From DATAOG01 sp963757395 (GTDB lineage Bacteria; Pseudomonadota; Alphaproteobacteria; Geminicoccales; Geminicoccaceae): 64,000 nt of DNA. Of this stretch, positions 49,925 to 59,436 are shown one piece after another. The notes under the pieces were generated by a model, which worked only from the letters and a program-made list of their open reading frames with translations, searched no databases and was not told the DNA's origin. Where the stretch lies: positions 806,001 through 870,000 of the forward strand of contig CAVWRK010000003.1 in assembly GCA_963757395.1 (NCBI GenBank). The letters run 5' to 3'. Each line of letters starts with the position of its first letter. Within the stretch, counting starts at the first letter, position 1. The position numbers and the translations under genes are program-made.

Positions 49925-50650
49925 TCAGTGCAGGTGGACGGTGTCCTGCAGATAGATGCAGCTCAGGACCGTGAACACGTAGGCCTGGAGGAACGCGATC
50001 GCCAGCTCGAGCCCCATCAGCGCCACGGTCAGCGCCAGCGGCAGGACGCCGAAGATGCCGAGCGCGAGCACGAAGCCCGAGAAGGTCACCAGCATGATGT
50101 GGCCGGCGGTCATGTTGATCGCCAGGCGCAGCGACAGGCTGACCGGCCGCATCGCGTAGGACAGGATCTCGATCGGGATCAGGAGCGGCATGACGTAGAT
50201 CGGGCAGCCGCCGGGCGCGAACAGGCTGAAGAAGTGCAGGCCGTGGCGCATGATGCCGACCACGGTCACCGCGCTGACCACGAAGATCGCCATCGAGAAG
50301 GTGACGATGATGTGGCTGGTGTAGGTGAAGCCGCCCGGGATCATGCCGAGCGTGTTGCCGAACAGGACGAACATGAAGAGGGTGAAGAAGAACGGGAAGT
50401 ACTGGCGGCCTTCCTTGCCGACGGTGCTGCCCAGCATGTCGGCGATGAAGTCGTAGCAGAGCTCGACCAGGGCCTGCAGGCGGCCGGGCACCATGCTGGC
50501 ATGGCGGGCGCCGAGCATCACCAGAGCGTAGGCGAGCGCGACCGCGATCGCCATCCAGAGCGAGGAGTTGGTGAAGGACAGGTCGACCCCGCCGACCGTG
50601 ATCGGCAGGATGTCGTGGATCTCGAACTGCGCGAGCGGACTGTGCTCCAC
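49925..50650 (-). CDS. atpB: ATP synthase F0 subunit a
   Basis: A 241-residue membrane protein from GTG 50650 (EHSPLAQFEIHDILPITVGG) with GAGGGG upstream; a GTG at 50719 overlapping atpI is an alternative. The essential Arg is in SLSLRLAINMTAGHIMLVTF, and GFVLALGIFGVLPLALTVAL and LELAIAFLQAYVFTVLSCIY follow. It forms the two proton half-channels. The start EHSPLxQFEI is the alphaproteobacterial form. Confidence 0.95.
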   Translation of the reverse strand: MEHSPLAQFEIHDILPITVGGVDLSFTNSSLWMAIAVALAYALVMLGARHASMVPGRLQALVELCYDFIADMLGSTVGKEGRQYFPFFFTLFMFVLFGNTLGMIPGGFTYTSHIIVTFSMAIFVVSAVTVVGIMRHGLHFFSLFAPGGCPIYVMPLLIPIEILSYAMRPVSLSLRLAINMTAGHIMLVTFSGFVLALGIFGVLPLALTVALMGLELAIAFLQAYVFTVLSCIYLQDTVHLH

Positions 50651-50715
50651 CGACCCCTCGTCCACCTCGTTCGGCTTCCACCCCGACCCCCCCGGACATC
50701 GGGGCAGGCTTGGGC

Positions 50716-51048
50716 TCACCGTTCTCCCGTTCGGTCCTCCGGCACCTCGCTGATCCGGCGAATGTACCGATAGGCATTCAGCATCCCGGCGGCCGCGCCG
50801 AGGAAGAACAGCACCAGAAAAAAGATCGGCCAGGTCCCGAGCCAGCGATCGAGGCCGTAGCCCAACAAAGCCCCGCCGATGACGCCGGCCACCAGCTCGA
50901 TGCCGACCTGCATGGCAGCGCCCCCGATCAGATGGGGCGCGCCAGCCTTTCCGTCACGCTCGTCCCGGACCAGGCCGGCGTCGACCCGCAGCTGACGGAC
51001 GCGGTCGTCGAACGCCTTGAACTCCGGCGACCCATCTTTGCGCGCCAT
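50716..51048 (-). CDS. atpI: ATP synthase-associated protein AtpI
   Basis: A 110-residue protein from ATG 51048 (MARKDGSPEFKAFDDRVRQL). Two membrane segments, AAMQVGIELVAGVIGGALLG and WPIFFLVLFFLGAAAGMLNA, match the AtpI/AtpZ family. It is thought to help c-ring assembly or ion uptake. It heads the F0 operon atpI-B-E-b'-b. The F1 genes are not in this window, as usual in alphaproteobacteria. Confidence 0.9.
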   Translation of the reverse strand: MARKDGSPEFKAFDDRVRQLRVDAGLVRDERDGKAGAPHLIGGAAMQVGIELVAGVIGGALLGYGLDRWLGTWPIFFLVLFFLGAAAGMLNAYRYIRRISEVPEDRTGER

Positions 51049-51231
51049 CGATCCATCGCCTGACCGGTTCCGAGCCAGACACGGTGCGCGCCCGCGCCCG
51101 GCTCGAAGCGGCGCCACAATAGGTCGCCCGCCGCGCCTGTCAAGCTGGGCACGGACTGAGGCTTGCGGCTCGAGGCCGCCGGGAAGCTCCGGGCGCCGAC
51201 CGGGCGGTGCGGCCGCCGATCGGCGCCGGGC

Positions 51232-51540
51232 TCACGCCGGCTTGCTGATGCCGCGCCGCGCAATCTCGCGCTCGGCCTGCTGCCAGTGGTCCTGCTCGCG
51301 CCCTTGCGGATGGCCCTCGCTCTCCCAGAGCTCGTAGGCGCGTTGCTGGATGCGCCGTTCCAGGTCGTCCATCGGCCGTCCGCCGGCGAGCCTGCGCGGG
51401 GCGGGCCGCGCGCTCGCCCTGGCCGGGGCGGTCTTGGCCACCACCGTCGACCGGCCGGCCTTGGCCTCGGCGCCTTTGGCCTCGGGGGACTTGGGGGCGG
51501 ATCTGATAGGGGCAGGCTTGACGCTCGGGTCCTTGAACAT
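51232..51540 (-). CDS. DUF2934 protein
   Basis: A 102-residue protein from ATG 51540 (MFKDPSVKPAPIRSAPKSPE). The first 65 residues are Ala/Pro/Lys-rich and probably unstructured. The C-terminal RRIQQRAYELWESEGHPQGR and EQDHWQQAEREIARRG match the DUF2934 motif, often found in small stress-related proteins. The function is unknown. It lies between the F0 operon and smc, same strand. Confidence 0.82.
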   Translation of the reverse strand: MFKDPSVKPAPIRSAPKSPEAKGAEAKAGRSTVVAKTAPARASARPAPRRLAGGRPMDDLERRIQQRAYELWESEGHPQGREQDHWQQAEREIARRGISKPA

Positions 51541-51680
51541 GCTCAACTCCTTCACGCTGCCACAGCGGTTGACCAACGCCCGAGATCGACAATGGATCCG
51601 GGCGGGTCGTCGGTCCGCTCCCCTAGTCCCTGCTCCCTAAGAAATCGTGAGCGGACATGCGCCCGGGCGGCGGTCGCGGC

Positions 51681-54600
51681 TCAGGCGATCGCGCGCAGCT
51701 CGACCGCGCTGGCGAGATCGACCGAAACCAGCTGCGAGATGCCCCGCTCGGCCATGGTCACGCCGTACAGGCGGTGCATCCGGGCCATGGTCAGCGGGTG
51801 GTGGGTGATCACCATGAAGCGCGTCCGGGTGCCTTCGGCGAGCTCCTCGAGGAGCACCATCAACCGGTCGACGTTGGCATCGTCGAGCGGCGCGTCGACC
51901 TCGTCGAGCACGCACAGCGGTGCCGGCTTGGTCAGGAACACGGCGAAGATCAGCGCGAGCGCGGTCAGCGCCTTCTCGCCGCCGGAGAGCAGCGAGATCG
52001 ACTGCAGCTTCTTGCCGGGCGGGCTCGCGGCCAGCTCCAGCCCGGCGGCCAGCGGATCGTCCTGATCGGTCAGCGTCAGGCGCGCCCGGCCGCCCCCGAA
52101 CAGGCGCGTGAACAGCGCCTCGAAATGGATCTCGACCTTGGCGAACGCGGCCCGCAGGCGCTCGCGGCCCTCGCGGTTGAGGGTCGAGATCGCCCGCCTG
52201 AGGCGCTCGATCGCCCCGAAAAGCTCGGCCTGCTCGGTCTGCAGGGTCTCGATCCTGAGCGTCAGCTCGCGGGCCTCGTCGATCGCGCGCAGATTGACCG
52301 GCCCCAGGCGCTCGCGCGCCGCCCCGAGACGCGCGAGCTCGGCCTCCAGCCCGGCAAGCTCGGCCGGCTCGGGCGCACCCGGACCCGGGTCCTCGGGCAG
52401 CGCGCCCAGGCGGGCGAGCAGCGCCGCAGCGGCGCCGGTCGCGTCGGCCTCGGCCCGCTCGAGGCGGGCTTCGAGCCGGGCCGCCGCTTCGCGGGCGTCG
52501 ACCCGCAGCGCCTCGGTGTGCTCGAGCGCGGTTTCGGCCTCGGCGAGCCTGGTCTCGGCCTCGACCAGCTGCGCGCCGAGCCTGCTTCGGCGCTCCGCAG
52601 CCGCGCTCTGGCGCAGCTGCAGCTCCTGGCGCTGGCCTTCGACCGCGGCCGGGAGCTCGGCGAGGCGGGCGAGCTCGTCCACGAGCTGCGCGCGCCGCTG
52701 CTCGAGGTCGGTGAGCCGAGCCGTGGCCGCCGCGCACCGTTCCGACCACGACGCCAGCTCCTGCTCGAGCGCGCTCCGACGCGCCTCGGTAGCGGCCAGC
52801 CGGTCGCGCAGCCGGCCCTCCTGCATCGTGGTCTCGGCCTGGGCCGGGCGCGCGGCAGCGCTGGTCCGCTCGGCTGCGGCCAGCCGCTGCCGGGCGTCAG
52901 CGAGCGCCGGCTCGGCCTCGCCCAGCGCCGCCTGCAGCTCCGGACCGGCCCGATCGAGGCGGTCCTGCTCCTGCGCCAGCTCGGCCTGCCTGGTCTCGAT
53001 CCGAGCGCGCTCGAGCTCGCGCTCTCGGGCCACCTTGGCGCGGCCCTGCTCGCGCTGCCGATGGTTGGCGACCGCCTCGCGCGCTGCGGCGAGCCGGCTT
53101 CGCGCCGTGCCGAGCGCGACCTCGGCCTGTCGATCGTGCTCCAGCGCCGCCGCCCGGGAGGCAGCCGCCGCGCTGGTCTCGGCCGCGAACCCACCGGCGT
53201 CCGACGGCCTCCAGGGGGCTGCCGGCGCCTCGTGCAGCGCACTTCCGAGCGGCCCCCCCTGACCCTCGAGCTCGAGCGTCTCGGCGGCGATCGCGGCCTG
53301 CTCCTTGGCGAGCGCGCCGATCTCGGCCGCCAGCGCCGCGTCCTCGGCGCGCGCCGCCATCAGCGTCTCGCGGATCTTCTCGAACGCGCAGCGCGCCGCT
53401 TCGCGCAGCGCTGCCGTCTGCTGGCGGCGGGTTTCGGCGACGTTGGCCGCCGCACCCGCCTGCCCGGCCGCGCGCTCGAGCCCGGCGAGCTGTTCCTGCG
53501 CCGCCTGGAGCAGGCCTTCGAGCTCGCGCCGGCGGTGCTGCTGGCGTAGCCGCGCCGCGCTCGCGTCGTCGGTCTCGGGGCGGCGCACCAGACCGTCCCA
53601 GCGCCAGAGGCCGCCGTCGGGGCTGACCAGCCGCTGGCCCTGGGCGAGCGATGCCTGCAGCGCCGCCGCCGCGGCGGCCTCGGCGATGCCGACCTGGGCG
53701 AGGCGGCGCGCGAGCGCCGGTGGCGCGCTGACGACCTCGGCGAGCGGCCGGCAACCGGGCGGTAGCGGCGGGGCATCGGCGATCGCCGCCGAGCCGATCG
53801 CGATCCGCCAATGAGCGGCGGCATCCGGCTCGAGGCCGGCCATGAGATCGTCGCCGAGCGCCGCCGTCAGCGCCAGCGCATAGCCATCCTCGACCCGCAG
53901 CAGGTCGATGACGCCACCGCCCGCGGCCTCCGGGCCGGCGAGGGCCGCCAACGCTGCGGCCTCGCTGGTCAGCCGGGCGCCGGCGGCGCGCTGCTCCTGC
54001 CAGGCCTCGCGCGCCTGCTCCTGCGCGTCGGCGGCCGCGCGGGCGTCGCCATCGGCGTCCGCGAGCGCGGCGCCGGCAGCGGCCAGGCGCTGCTCAGCCG
54101 CGTCGAGCTGTGCCTCCAGCCCGACGAGGTCGAGCGCCCTGCGGCCGGCGCCGGCCTGCTCGATCCGGACCTCGAGCTCGGCCGCCCGCTCGGCGAGCCG
54201 TGCCAGCCGGGCGTCGAGCTCGGTCCGCCGCTCGCGCAGCCGCTGCTCCTGCTGGTCGTGGCTGCGACGCCGCTCCTCCGCCTCGCGCAGCATCGCCTCG
54301 GCCGTCTGGAACGTGCTGCGCGTCGTCTCTCGCTGCCGCTCGGCAGCCTCCAGCGCCCCCGTGGCGTCCGCCTCGGCGGCAAGCGCCGCGGCCAGCGCGG
54401 CCTCGGCGTCGTCGGGCGGCGGCGGGCCGTCAGCCAGCGGCAGCTCCGCCTGCTTCAGCTCGAGCAGCTCGCGCGCCCTGGCCACCTGCTGCCGGTCGCG
54501 CTCGGTGCGGCTGTGCTCTTCGGCGAGCTGGCGCCGGCGCGCCTCGGCGGCAGCGACCATGGTGAGGGCCTGCCGCAGCTCGGCATCCGCCGCCTGCGCG

Positions 54601-55724
54601 GCCGCCTCGGCTGCGCGCGCCGCCGCCATGGCCTGATCGAGTTCCTGGCTGAGCTGGGCGCCGGTCGCCGCGAGCGCGTCGCGCTCCCCGGTGAGGCGCT
54701 CCGCGCTCGCCTGCCCGTCGGCACGGCTGGCCTCGGCATGCTCGAGGTCGCGCGCGAGCTGGCGGCCCTGCTCCTCGAGGCGCAGCCGGCCGGCATCGAG
54801 CCGCCGGGCCTCCTCGTCGACCACCGCGCGCCGCTCGCCGAGGCGTACGACCTCGGTCGCGAGCTCGGCGTCCGCGGCCCGCAGCTCGGCCGCCGCCCGC
54901 GCCGCCCGGTCGCGCCCGGCGCGCGCCTCGAGCAGCCGCTCGGCCTCGCTCGCAGCGTTGGCGCGGCCATCCCGGAGCGCGGCCTCGGCGCCCGCGTGCT
55001 CGACCCGGGCGAGCTGCCAGCGGCCGACCAGCAGGGAGGCCTCGACCTCGCGGTAGGCGGCGCTGAGCTTGCGGTAGCGCTCGGCCTGGCGGGACTGCTT
55101 GACCAGACTTCCGTGCTGCTCCTCGAGCGCCAGCAGCAGGTCCTGGACCCGGACCAGGTTGGCCTCGGCCGCCTGCAGCTTGAGCTCGGCCTCGTGGCGT
55201 CTCGCCTGCAGGCCGCCGATGCCGGCGGCTTCCTCGATCAGCCGGCGGCGGTCGGCGGGCTTGGCCTCGATCAGGGCGCCGATCTGGCCCTGGCTGACGA
55301 TCGCGGCGCTGCGCGCGCCCGAGGCGGCATCGGCGAACAGCAGCTGGACGTCGCGGCCGCGCAGCTCCTTGCCGTTGACCCGGAAGACCGAGCCGACCCC
55401 GCGCCCGATCCGGCGCGAGAGGTCGAGCTCGCCCTCCTCGCCGAGCCCCGGCAGGACGACCTCGGGCGCCTGGATGCGCAAGGCCACCTCGGCCAGATCG
55501 AACGCCGGCCGGGCGGCGGTGCCGGCGAAGATCACGTCGTCCATCTCGCCGCCGCGCAGACCGCGCGCCGAGGTCTCGCCCATCACCCAGCGCAGCGCGT
55601 CGATCAGGTTCGACTTGCCGCAACCGTTCGGACCGACGACGCCGGTCAGGCCCGGCTCGATCGCGAGCTCGGTCGGATGGACGAAGGACTTGAAGCCGGC
55701 GAGGCGCAGCCTGGTGATCTGCAA
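51681..55724 (-). CDS. smc: Chromosome segregation ATPase SMC
   Basis: A 1347-residue SMC, longer than the usual 1150 or so. The N-terminal ATPase half has LRLAGFKSFVHPTELAIEPG and the Walker A GPNGCGKSNLIDALRWVMGE near 31-50. Long Ala/Glu/Arg-rich coiled coils flank a hinge near 600-690 (VIDLLRVEDGYALALTAALG). The C-terminal half has LLSGGEKALTALALIFAVFL and Walker B CVLDEVDAPLDDANVDRL. SMC-ScpAB condenses and aligns chromosome arms, loaded at parS by ParB. The extra length lies in the coils, which are rich in Ala. Confidence 0.96.
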   Translation of the reverse strand: MQITRLRLAGFKSFVHPTELAIEPGLTGVVGPNGCGKSNLIDALRWVMGETSARGLRGGEMDDVIFAGTAARPAFDLAEVALRIQAPEVVLPGLGEEGELDLSRRIGRGVGSVFRVNGKELRGRDVQLLFADAASGARSAAIVSQGQIGALIEAKPADRRRLIEEAAGIGGLQARRHEAELKLQAAEANLVRVQDLLLALEEQHGSLVKQSRQAERYRKLSAAYREVEASLLVGRWQLARVEHAGAEAALRDGRANAASEAERLLEARAGRDRAARAAAELRAADAELATEVVRLGERRAVVDEEARRLDAGRLRLEEQGRQLARDLEHAEASRADGQASAERLTGERDALAATGAQLSQELDQAMAAARAAEAAAQAADAELRQALTMVAAAEARRRQLAEEHSRTERDRQQVARARELLELKQAELPLADGPPPPDDAEAALAAALAAEADATGALEAAERQRETTRSTFQTAEAMLREAEERRRSHDQQEQRLRERRTELDARLARLAERAAELEVRIEQAGAGRRALDLVGLEAQLDAAEQRLAAAGAALADADGDARAAADAQEQAREAWQEQRAAGARLTSEAAALAALAGPEAAGGGVIDLLRVEDGYALALTAALGDDLMAGLEPDAAAHWRIAIGSAAIADAPPLPPGCRPLAEVVSAPPALARRLAQVGIAEAAAAAALQASLAQGQRLVSPDGGLWRWDGLVRRPETDDASAARLRQQHRRRELEGLLQAAQEQLAGLERAAGQAGAAANVAETRRQQTAALREAARCAFEKIRETLMAARAEDAALAAEIGALAKEQAAIAAETLELEGQGGPLGSALHEAPAAPWRPSDAGGFAAETSAAAASRAAALEHDRQAEVALGTARSRLAAAREAVANHRQREQGRAKVARERELERARIETRQAELAQEQDRLDRAGPELQAALGEAEPALADARQRLAAAERTSAAARPAQAETTMQEGRLRDRLAATEARRSALEQELASWSERCAAATARLTDLEQRRAQLVDELARLAELPAAVEGQRQELQLRQSAAAERRSRLGAQLVEAETRLAEAETALEHTEALRVDAREAAARLEARLERAEADATGAAAALLARLGALPEDPGPGAPEPAELAGLEAELARLGAARERLGPVNLRAIDEARELTLRIETLQTEQAELFGAIERLRRAISTLNREGRERLRAAFAKVEIHFEALFTRLFGGGRARLTLTDQDDPLAAGLELAASPPGKKLQSISLLSGGEKALTALALIFAVFLTKPAPLCVLDEVDAPLDDANVDRLMVLLEELAEGTRTRFMVITHHPLTMARMHRLYGVTMAERGISQLVSVDLASAVELRAIA

Positions 55725-55892
55725 GGGACTCAGCCTGTCGCACGCGTCCGCATGGACCGAGCTATATCAGCGTCCCGCCGCGGTTGAAAGCCCCGAGCCG
55801 CCTATTTCGTGACTGCGCCGGGCAAATCATACCAGATGCTGTGGTCCGAAATTCCGCCGACCTCTACCGGTCGGTCGGCCCGGCGAGCGGCC

Positions 55893-56072
55893 TCAGCGCC
55901 CCACGTAAGTCTTGATCAGGCCGAAGATGAACAGCACGCCGAACAGGAAGAACAAGAGGCCCACGCCATAGAAGACCCGGTCTTGGGCGCCGTTCGCCAT
56001 GACCAGCCCGAACAGGCTGAGCAGCCCCATCAGGCCGCCCAGGACCCAGGGTGCGACGGTCTCACGCTGCAT
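55893..56072 (-). CDS. Small two-segment membrane protein
   Basis: A 59-residue protein from ATG 56072 (MQRETVAPWVLGGLMGLLSL). Two membrane segments, APWVLGGLMGLLSLFGLVMA and YGVGLLFFLFGVLFIFGLIK, leave almost no soluble part. Its position 21 bp after the DUF2189 gene on the same strand suggests co-transcription. It resembles small conserved proteins seen near cytochrome oxidase loci, but I cannot name a family. Confidence 0.7.
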   Translation of the reverse strand: MQRETVAPWVLGGLMGLLSLFGLVMANGAQDRVFYGVGLLFFLFGVLFIFGLIKTYVGR

Positions 56073-56093
56073 CCGCTTCACTCCGAAGCCGGC

Positions 56094-56870
56094 TCAGAAC
56101 TCGACCAGGTCGCGATAGGCATGCCAGCTGGCGTAGCCGATCAGCGGCAAAGTGACGATCAGGCCGAGGTAGAAGGTCACGAGGCCGGCGCCGACGAACA
56201 AGACGATCAGCACCGCCCAGAACAGCATGGTCGCCGGATTGTCGAGGATCGCCCGGAAGCTGGTCACGATCGCGGTGACCACGTTCTCGTAGGGCCGGTC
56301 GAGCAGCAGCGGGATCGAGACCGCGCTGAGGCCGAAGGCGAGCGCCGCGAGCACGGCGCCGACCGTGGTCCCGAAGATCAGGAACGGCAGGCTCGCGGCC
56401 GAGAAGAACACCTGGCCGACGAAATCGCCGAGCGAAGGCGGCCGGAGACCGAAAAACATGAAGAAAATCATCACGGCGAGCTGCGTCCAGGCGAAGAACA
56501 GGAGCAAGAGGGCCACGCCGATGAGGCCGATCTGGCTCGAATTGACCCGGTACGCCGCGAGTGCTGCGGCGAAGGTCGGCGGCTCGCCTCGTTGACGCCG
56601 GCGGCTGACCTCGTAGAGCCCGACCGCGAGCAGCGGGCCCATGATCAAAAAGCCCGCGGTCAGCGGCAGGATCAGATAGATCGCATCGAGCCACCAGAGA
56701 CCGACGGTGACGGCCCAGCCGCCGACCGCGAACAGCACGCCGTAGGCGAGGCTGACCACCGGCGCCCCCAGCAGGTCGCGCCAGCCGGCCGCGAGCCAGG
56801 CCCACGGGCGCTCGAGCTCGATGGTTCGGATACGTGGGGCGGACGCACCGACCGGAACCGCTTTGGCCAT
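56094..56870 (-). CDS. DUF2189 membrane protein
   Basis: A 258-residue protein from ATG 56870 (MAKAVPVGASAPRIRTIELE). About six membrane segments include LGAPVVSLAYGVLFAVGGWA, LILPLTAGFLIMGPLLAVGL and ATMLFWAVLIVLFVGAGLVT. LLAVGLYEVSRRRQRGEPPT is diagnostic of DUF2189, which is often found beside cbb3 oxidase genes in alphaproteobacteria. Here it is divergent from ccoN. Its function is not known. Confidence 0.88.
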   Translation of the reverse strand: MAKAVPVGASAPRIRTIELERPWAWLAAGWRDLLGAPVVSLAYGVLFAVGGWAVTVGLWWLDAIYLILPLTAGFLIMGPLLAVGLYEVSRRRQRGEPPTFAAALAAYRVNSSQIGLIGVALLLLFFAWTQLAVMIFFMFFGLRPPSLGDFVGQVFFSAASLPFLIFGTTVGAVLAALAFGLSAVSIPLLLDRPYENVVTAIVTSFRAILDNPATMLFWAVLIVLFVGAGLVTFYLGLIVTLPLIGYASWHAYRDLVEF

Positions 56871-56971
56871 CTTGCGCTCCCGAGCTCTCCTGCGGCTCAA
56901 GGTTGCTTGAGCATACCAGCTGACTTGTGGTCTAGTTGGGCTATCCTAGGCCGGTCCAAGGCCTCGGGCAA

Positions 56972-56985
56972 TTGATGCAGATCAA
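56972..56985. promoter_or_regulatory. FNR/FixK-type box upstream of ccoN
   Basis: TTGATGCAGATCAA is an exact TTGAT-N4-ATCAA, the site for FNR/FixK/Anr regulators. It lies 71 bp upstream of the ccoN start, so low-oxygen induction of the cbb3 operon is expected. Confidence 0.85.
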
Positions 56986-57056
56986 GGAGCGGGCCCGGCG
57001 CGCCGCCTACTCCTGCCGGCGCGCCAGGTATCGGGTGGTCCACGGCGGGGAGCGAG

Positions 57057-58523
57057 ATGGCTGCGGTAGCGAAGAGAGCGGCGGGCGGCGCCGTCGCGTA
57101 CGACGAGGAGGTCGTGCGCTGGTTCACCATCGCCACCCTGTTCTGGGGTGTGGTGGCGTTCGCCATGGGCACCTTCATCGCCCTCCAGCTCGCTTTTCCG
57201 GTGCTCAACCTCGGCCTCGAGTGGACCACCTTCGGCCGCCTGCGCCCGGTCCACACCTCGGCCGCGATCTTCGCCTTCGGCGGCAACGCGCTGCTCGGCA
57301 CCTCGCTCTTCGTCGTCCAGCGCACCTGCCGCGCGAGCCTGTTCGGCGGCCGGCTGCTCGCCGCCTTCCTGTTCTGGGGCTACCAGCTTTTTCTCGTACT
57401 TGCGGCCAGCGGCTACGTGCTCGGCATCACCCAGAGCCGCGAATACGCCGAGCCCGAGTGGTACACCGACCTCTGGCTGACGCTGGTCTGGGTCGTCTAC
57501 CTCGTGATCTTCATGGGCACGCTGGTGCGCCGGCGCGAGCCGCACATCTACGTCGCCAACTGGTTCTACCTGGCGTTCATCGTCACCATCGCGCTCCTGC
57601 ACATCTTCAACAATCTGGCGGTGCCGGTCTCGTTCTTCGGCACCAAGAGCTATTCCGCCTTTGCCGGCGTCCAGGATGCGCTGACCCAGTGGTGGTACGG
57701 CCACAACGCCGTCGGCTTTTTCCTGACCGCCGGCTTCCTCGGCATCATGTACTACTTCATCCCGAAGCAGGCGAACCGGCCGGTCTATTCCTACCGGCTG
57801 TCGATCGTCCACTTCTGGTCGCTGATCTTCCTCTACATCTGGGCCGGTCCGCACCACCTGCACTATACGGCCCTGCCCGAGTGGGCGCAGTTCCTCGGCA
57901 TGACCTTCTCGGTGATGCTCTGGATGCCGTCCTGGGGCGGCATGATCAACGGCATCATGACGCTCTCGGGTGCCTGGGACAAACTGCGCACCGATCCGGT
58001 GCTGCGCTTCCTCGTGGTCTCGGTCGCGTTCTACGGCATGAGCACCTTCGAGGGGCCGCTGATGTCGGTCCGCCAGGTCAACGCGCTTTCCCACTATACT
58101 GACTGGACCATCGGCCACGTCCATTCCGGCGCGCTCGGCTGGGTCGCCTTCATCTCGTTCGGCGCGGTCTATTTCCTGGTCCAGCACCTTTGGCGGCGCG
58201 AGCGCCTGTACTCGCAGCGCCTGGTCGAGGTCCACTTCTGGATCGCGACGCTTGGCATCGTCCTCTACATCACCGCGATGTGGGTTTCCGGGATCATGCA
58301 GGGGCTGATGTGGCGTTCCTACGACCAGCTCGGTTTTCTCCAGTATTCGTTCGTCGAGAGCGTCCAGGCGATGCATCCCTTCTATGTCATCCGGGCGCTC
58401 GGCGGCCTCCTGTTTCTGACCGGTGCCCTGGTCATGGTCTACAACTGCTGGCGGACGATCCGGGGCGAATTGCGTGCCGAAGAGCCGATGGCGCCGCTCG
58501 CGGCACCGGTCGCGGCCGAATAG
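57057..58523 (+). CDS. ccoN: cbb3-type cytochrome c oxidase subunit I
   Basis: A 488-residue membrane protein with 12 predicted segments. It holds low-spin haem b and the haem b3-CuB oxygen-reducing site. Ligand regions are RPVHTSAAIFAFGGNALLGT, QWWYGHNAVGFFLTAGFLGI and AGPHHLHYTALPEWAQFLG with the adjacent His pair, and VHSGALGWVAFISFGAVYFL. The start ATG 57057 has GGGGAG upstream. It leads ccoNOQP. Confidence 0.97.
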   Translation: MAAVAKRAAGGAVAYDEEVVRWFTIATLFWGVVAFAMGTFIALQLAFPVLNLGLEWTTFGRLRPVHTSAAIFAFGGNALLGTSLFVVQRTCRASLFGGRLLAAFLFWGYQLFLVLAASGYVLGITQSREYAEPEWYTDLWLTLVWVVYLVIFMGTLVRRREPHIYVANWFYLAFIVTIALLHIFNNLAVPVSFFGTKSYSAFAGVQDALTQWWYGHNAVGFFLTAGFLGIMYYFIPKQANRPVYSYRLSIVHFWSLIFLYIWAGPHHLHYTALPEWAQFLGMTFSVMLWMPSWGGMINGIMTLSGAWDKLRTDPVLRFLVVSVAFYGMSTFEGPLMSVRQVNALSHYTDWTIGHVHSGALGWVAFISFGAVYFLVQHLWRRERLYSQRLVEVHFWIATLGIVLYITAMWVSGIMQGLMWRSYDQLGFLQYSFVESVQAMHPFYVIRALGGLLFLTGALVMVYNCWRTIRGELRAEEPMAPLAAPVAAE

Positions 58524-58536
58524 GGAGCCATGCGCC

Positions 58537-59262
58537 ATGCTCGAGCGCCATGCGCTGATCGAGAGGAGCGGCCCGCTCCTCCTGGTCCTGATCCTGATCA
58601 CGGTCTCGATCGGCGGCCTGGTCGAGATCGTGCCCCTGTTCACGATCGAGAGCACGGTCGAGAAGGTCGAGGGCATGCGGCCCTACTCGCCGCTCGAGCT
58701 CGCCGGCCGCGACATCTACATCCGCGAAGGCTGCTACAACTGCCACAGCCAGATGATCCGGCCGTTCCGCGACGAGGTCGAGCGCTACGGCCATTACAGC
58801 CTGGCCGCCGAGAGCATGTACGACCACCCGTTCCAGTGGGGCTCCAAGCGCACCGGCCCCGATCTCGCGCGGATCGGCGGCAAGTATTCGAACGAATGGC
58901 AGGCGGCGCACCTGATCGACCCGCGCGCGGTCGTGCCCGAATCGGTGATGCCGCCCTACGCCTTCCTGCACGAGCACGATCTCGGCTTCGACGACATCGC
59001 CGACCATTTGCGCACCAACCGCACTGTCGGCGTGCCCTACACCGACGAGATGATCGCCGCGGCCGGCGCCGATCTGCACGCCCAGGCCAGTCCCGATGCC
59101 GATCACGACGCCCTGCTCGCCCGTTACCCCAAGGCCGCGGTCGGCGACTTCGACGGCGATCCGACCCGGCTGACCGAGATGGACGCGCTGATCGCCTACC
59201 TCCAGATCCTCGGGCGCATGGTCGACTTCACCGACCTGCGCACCGAGGACGTGCTCCAGTAG
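58537..59262 (+). CDS. ccoO: cbb3-type cytochrome c oxidase mono-haem subunit II
   Basis: A 241-residue protein from ATG 58537 (MLERHALIERSGPLLLVLIL). One N-terminal membrane anchor is followed by the c-type haem site REGCYNCHSQMIRPF and the distal Met in PESVMPPYAFL. YGHYSLAAESMYDHPFQWGS and GPDLARIGGKYSNEWQAAHL are family blocks. It passes electrons from CcoP to CcoN. It starts 14 bp after ccoN. Confidence 0.96.
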   Translation: MLERHALIERSGPLLLVLILITVSIGGLVEIVPLFTIESTVEKVEGMRPYSPLELAGRDIYIREGCYNCHSQMIRPFRDEVERYGHYSLAAESMYDHPFQWGSKRTGPDLARIGGKYSNEWQAAHLIDPRAVVPESVMPPYAFLHEHDLGFDDIADHLRTNRTVGVPYTDEMIAAAGADLHAQASPDADHDALLARYPKAAVGDFDGDPTRLTEMDALIAYLQILGRMVDFTDLRTEDVLQ

Positions 59263-59276
59263 CGGGAGAAAGGCCG

Positions 59277-59432
59277 ATGGCCGCGACGCTTTACGCCTGG
59301 ATCAAGCCATTCTGGATGGCGTGGCTGGTCCTGGTGTTCGTCGCGATCGCCGCCTGGGCGTTCTGGCCGAGCCGCAAGAAGAGCCTGGAAAAACAGGGAG
59401 AAATCCCGTTGCGCGACGATCCGGAGACTTAA
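59277..59432 (+). CDS. ccoQ: cbb3-type oxidase small subunit CcoQ
   Basis: A 51-residue protein (MAATLYAWIKPFWMAWLVLV) with one membrane segment and a basic tail FWPSRKKSLEKQGEIPL. CcoQ stabilises the oxidase. GGGAGAAAGG upstream gives a good ribosome site. It lies between ccoO and ccoP, its usual place. Confidence 0.9.
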   Translation: MAATLYAWIKPFWMAWLVLVFVAIAAWAFWPSRKKSLEKQGEIPLRDDPET

Positions 59433-59436
59433 GGTC

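Noticed and set aside
53811..55787. Long plus-strand frame opposite smc
   Set aside because: Antisense shadow of the smc coiled coil; Leu/Gly/Arg-rich with no domain.
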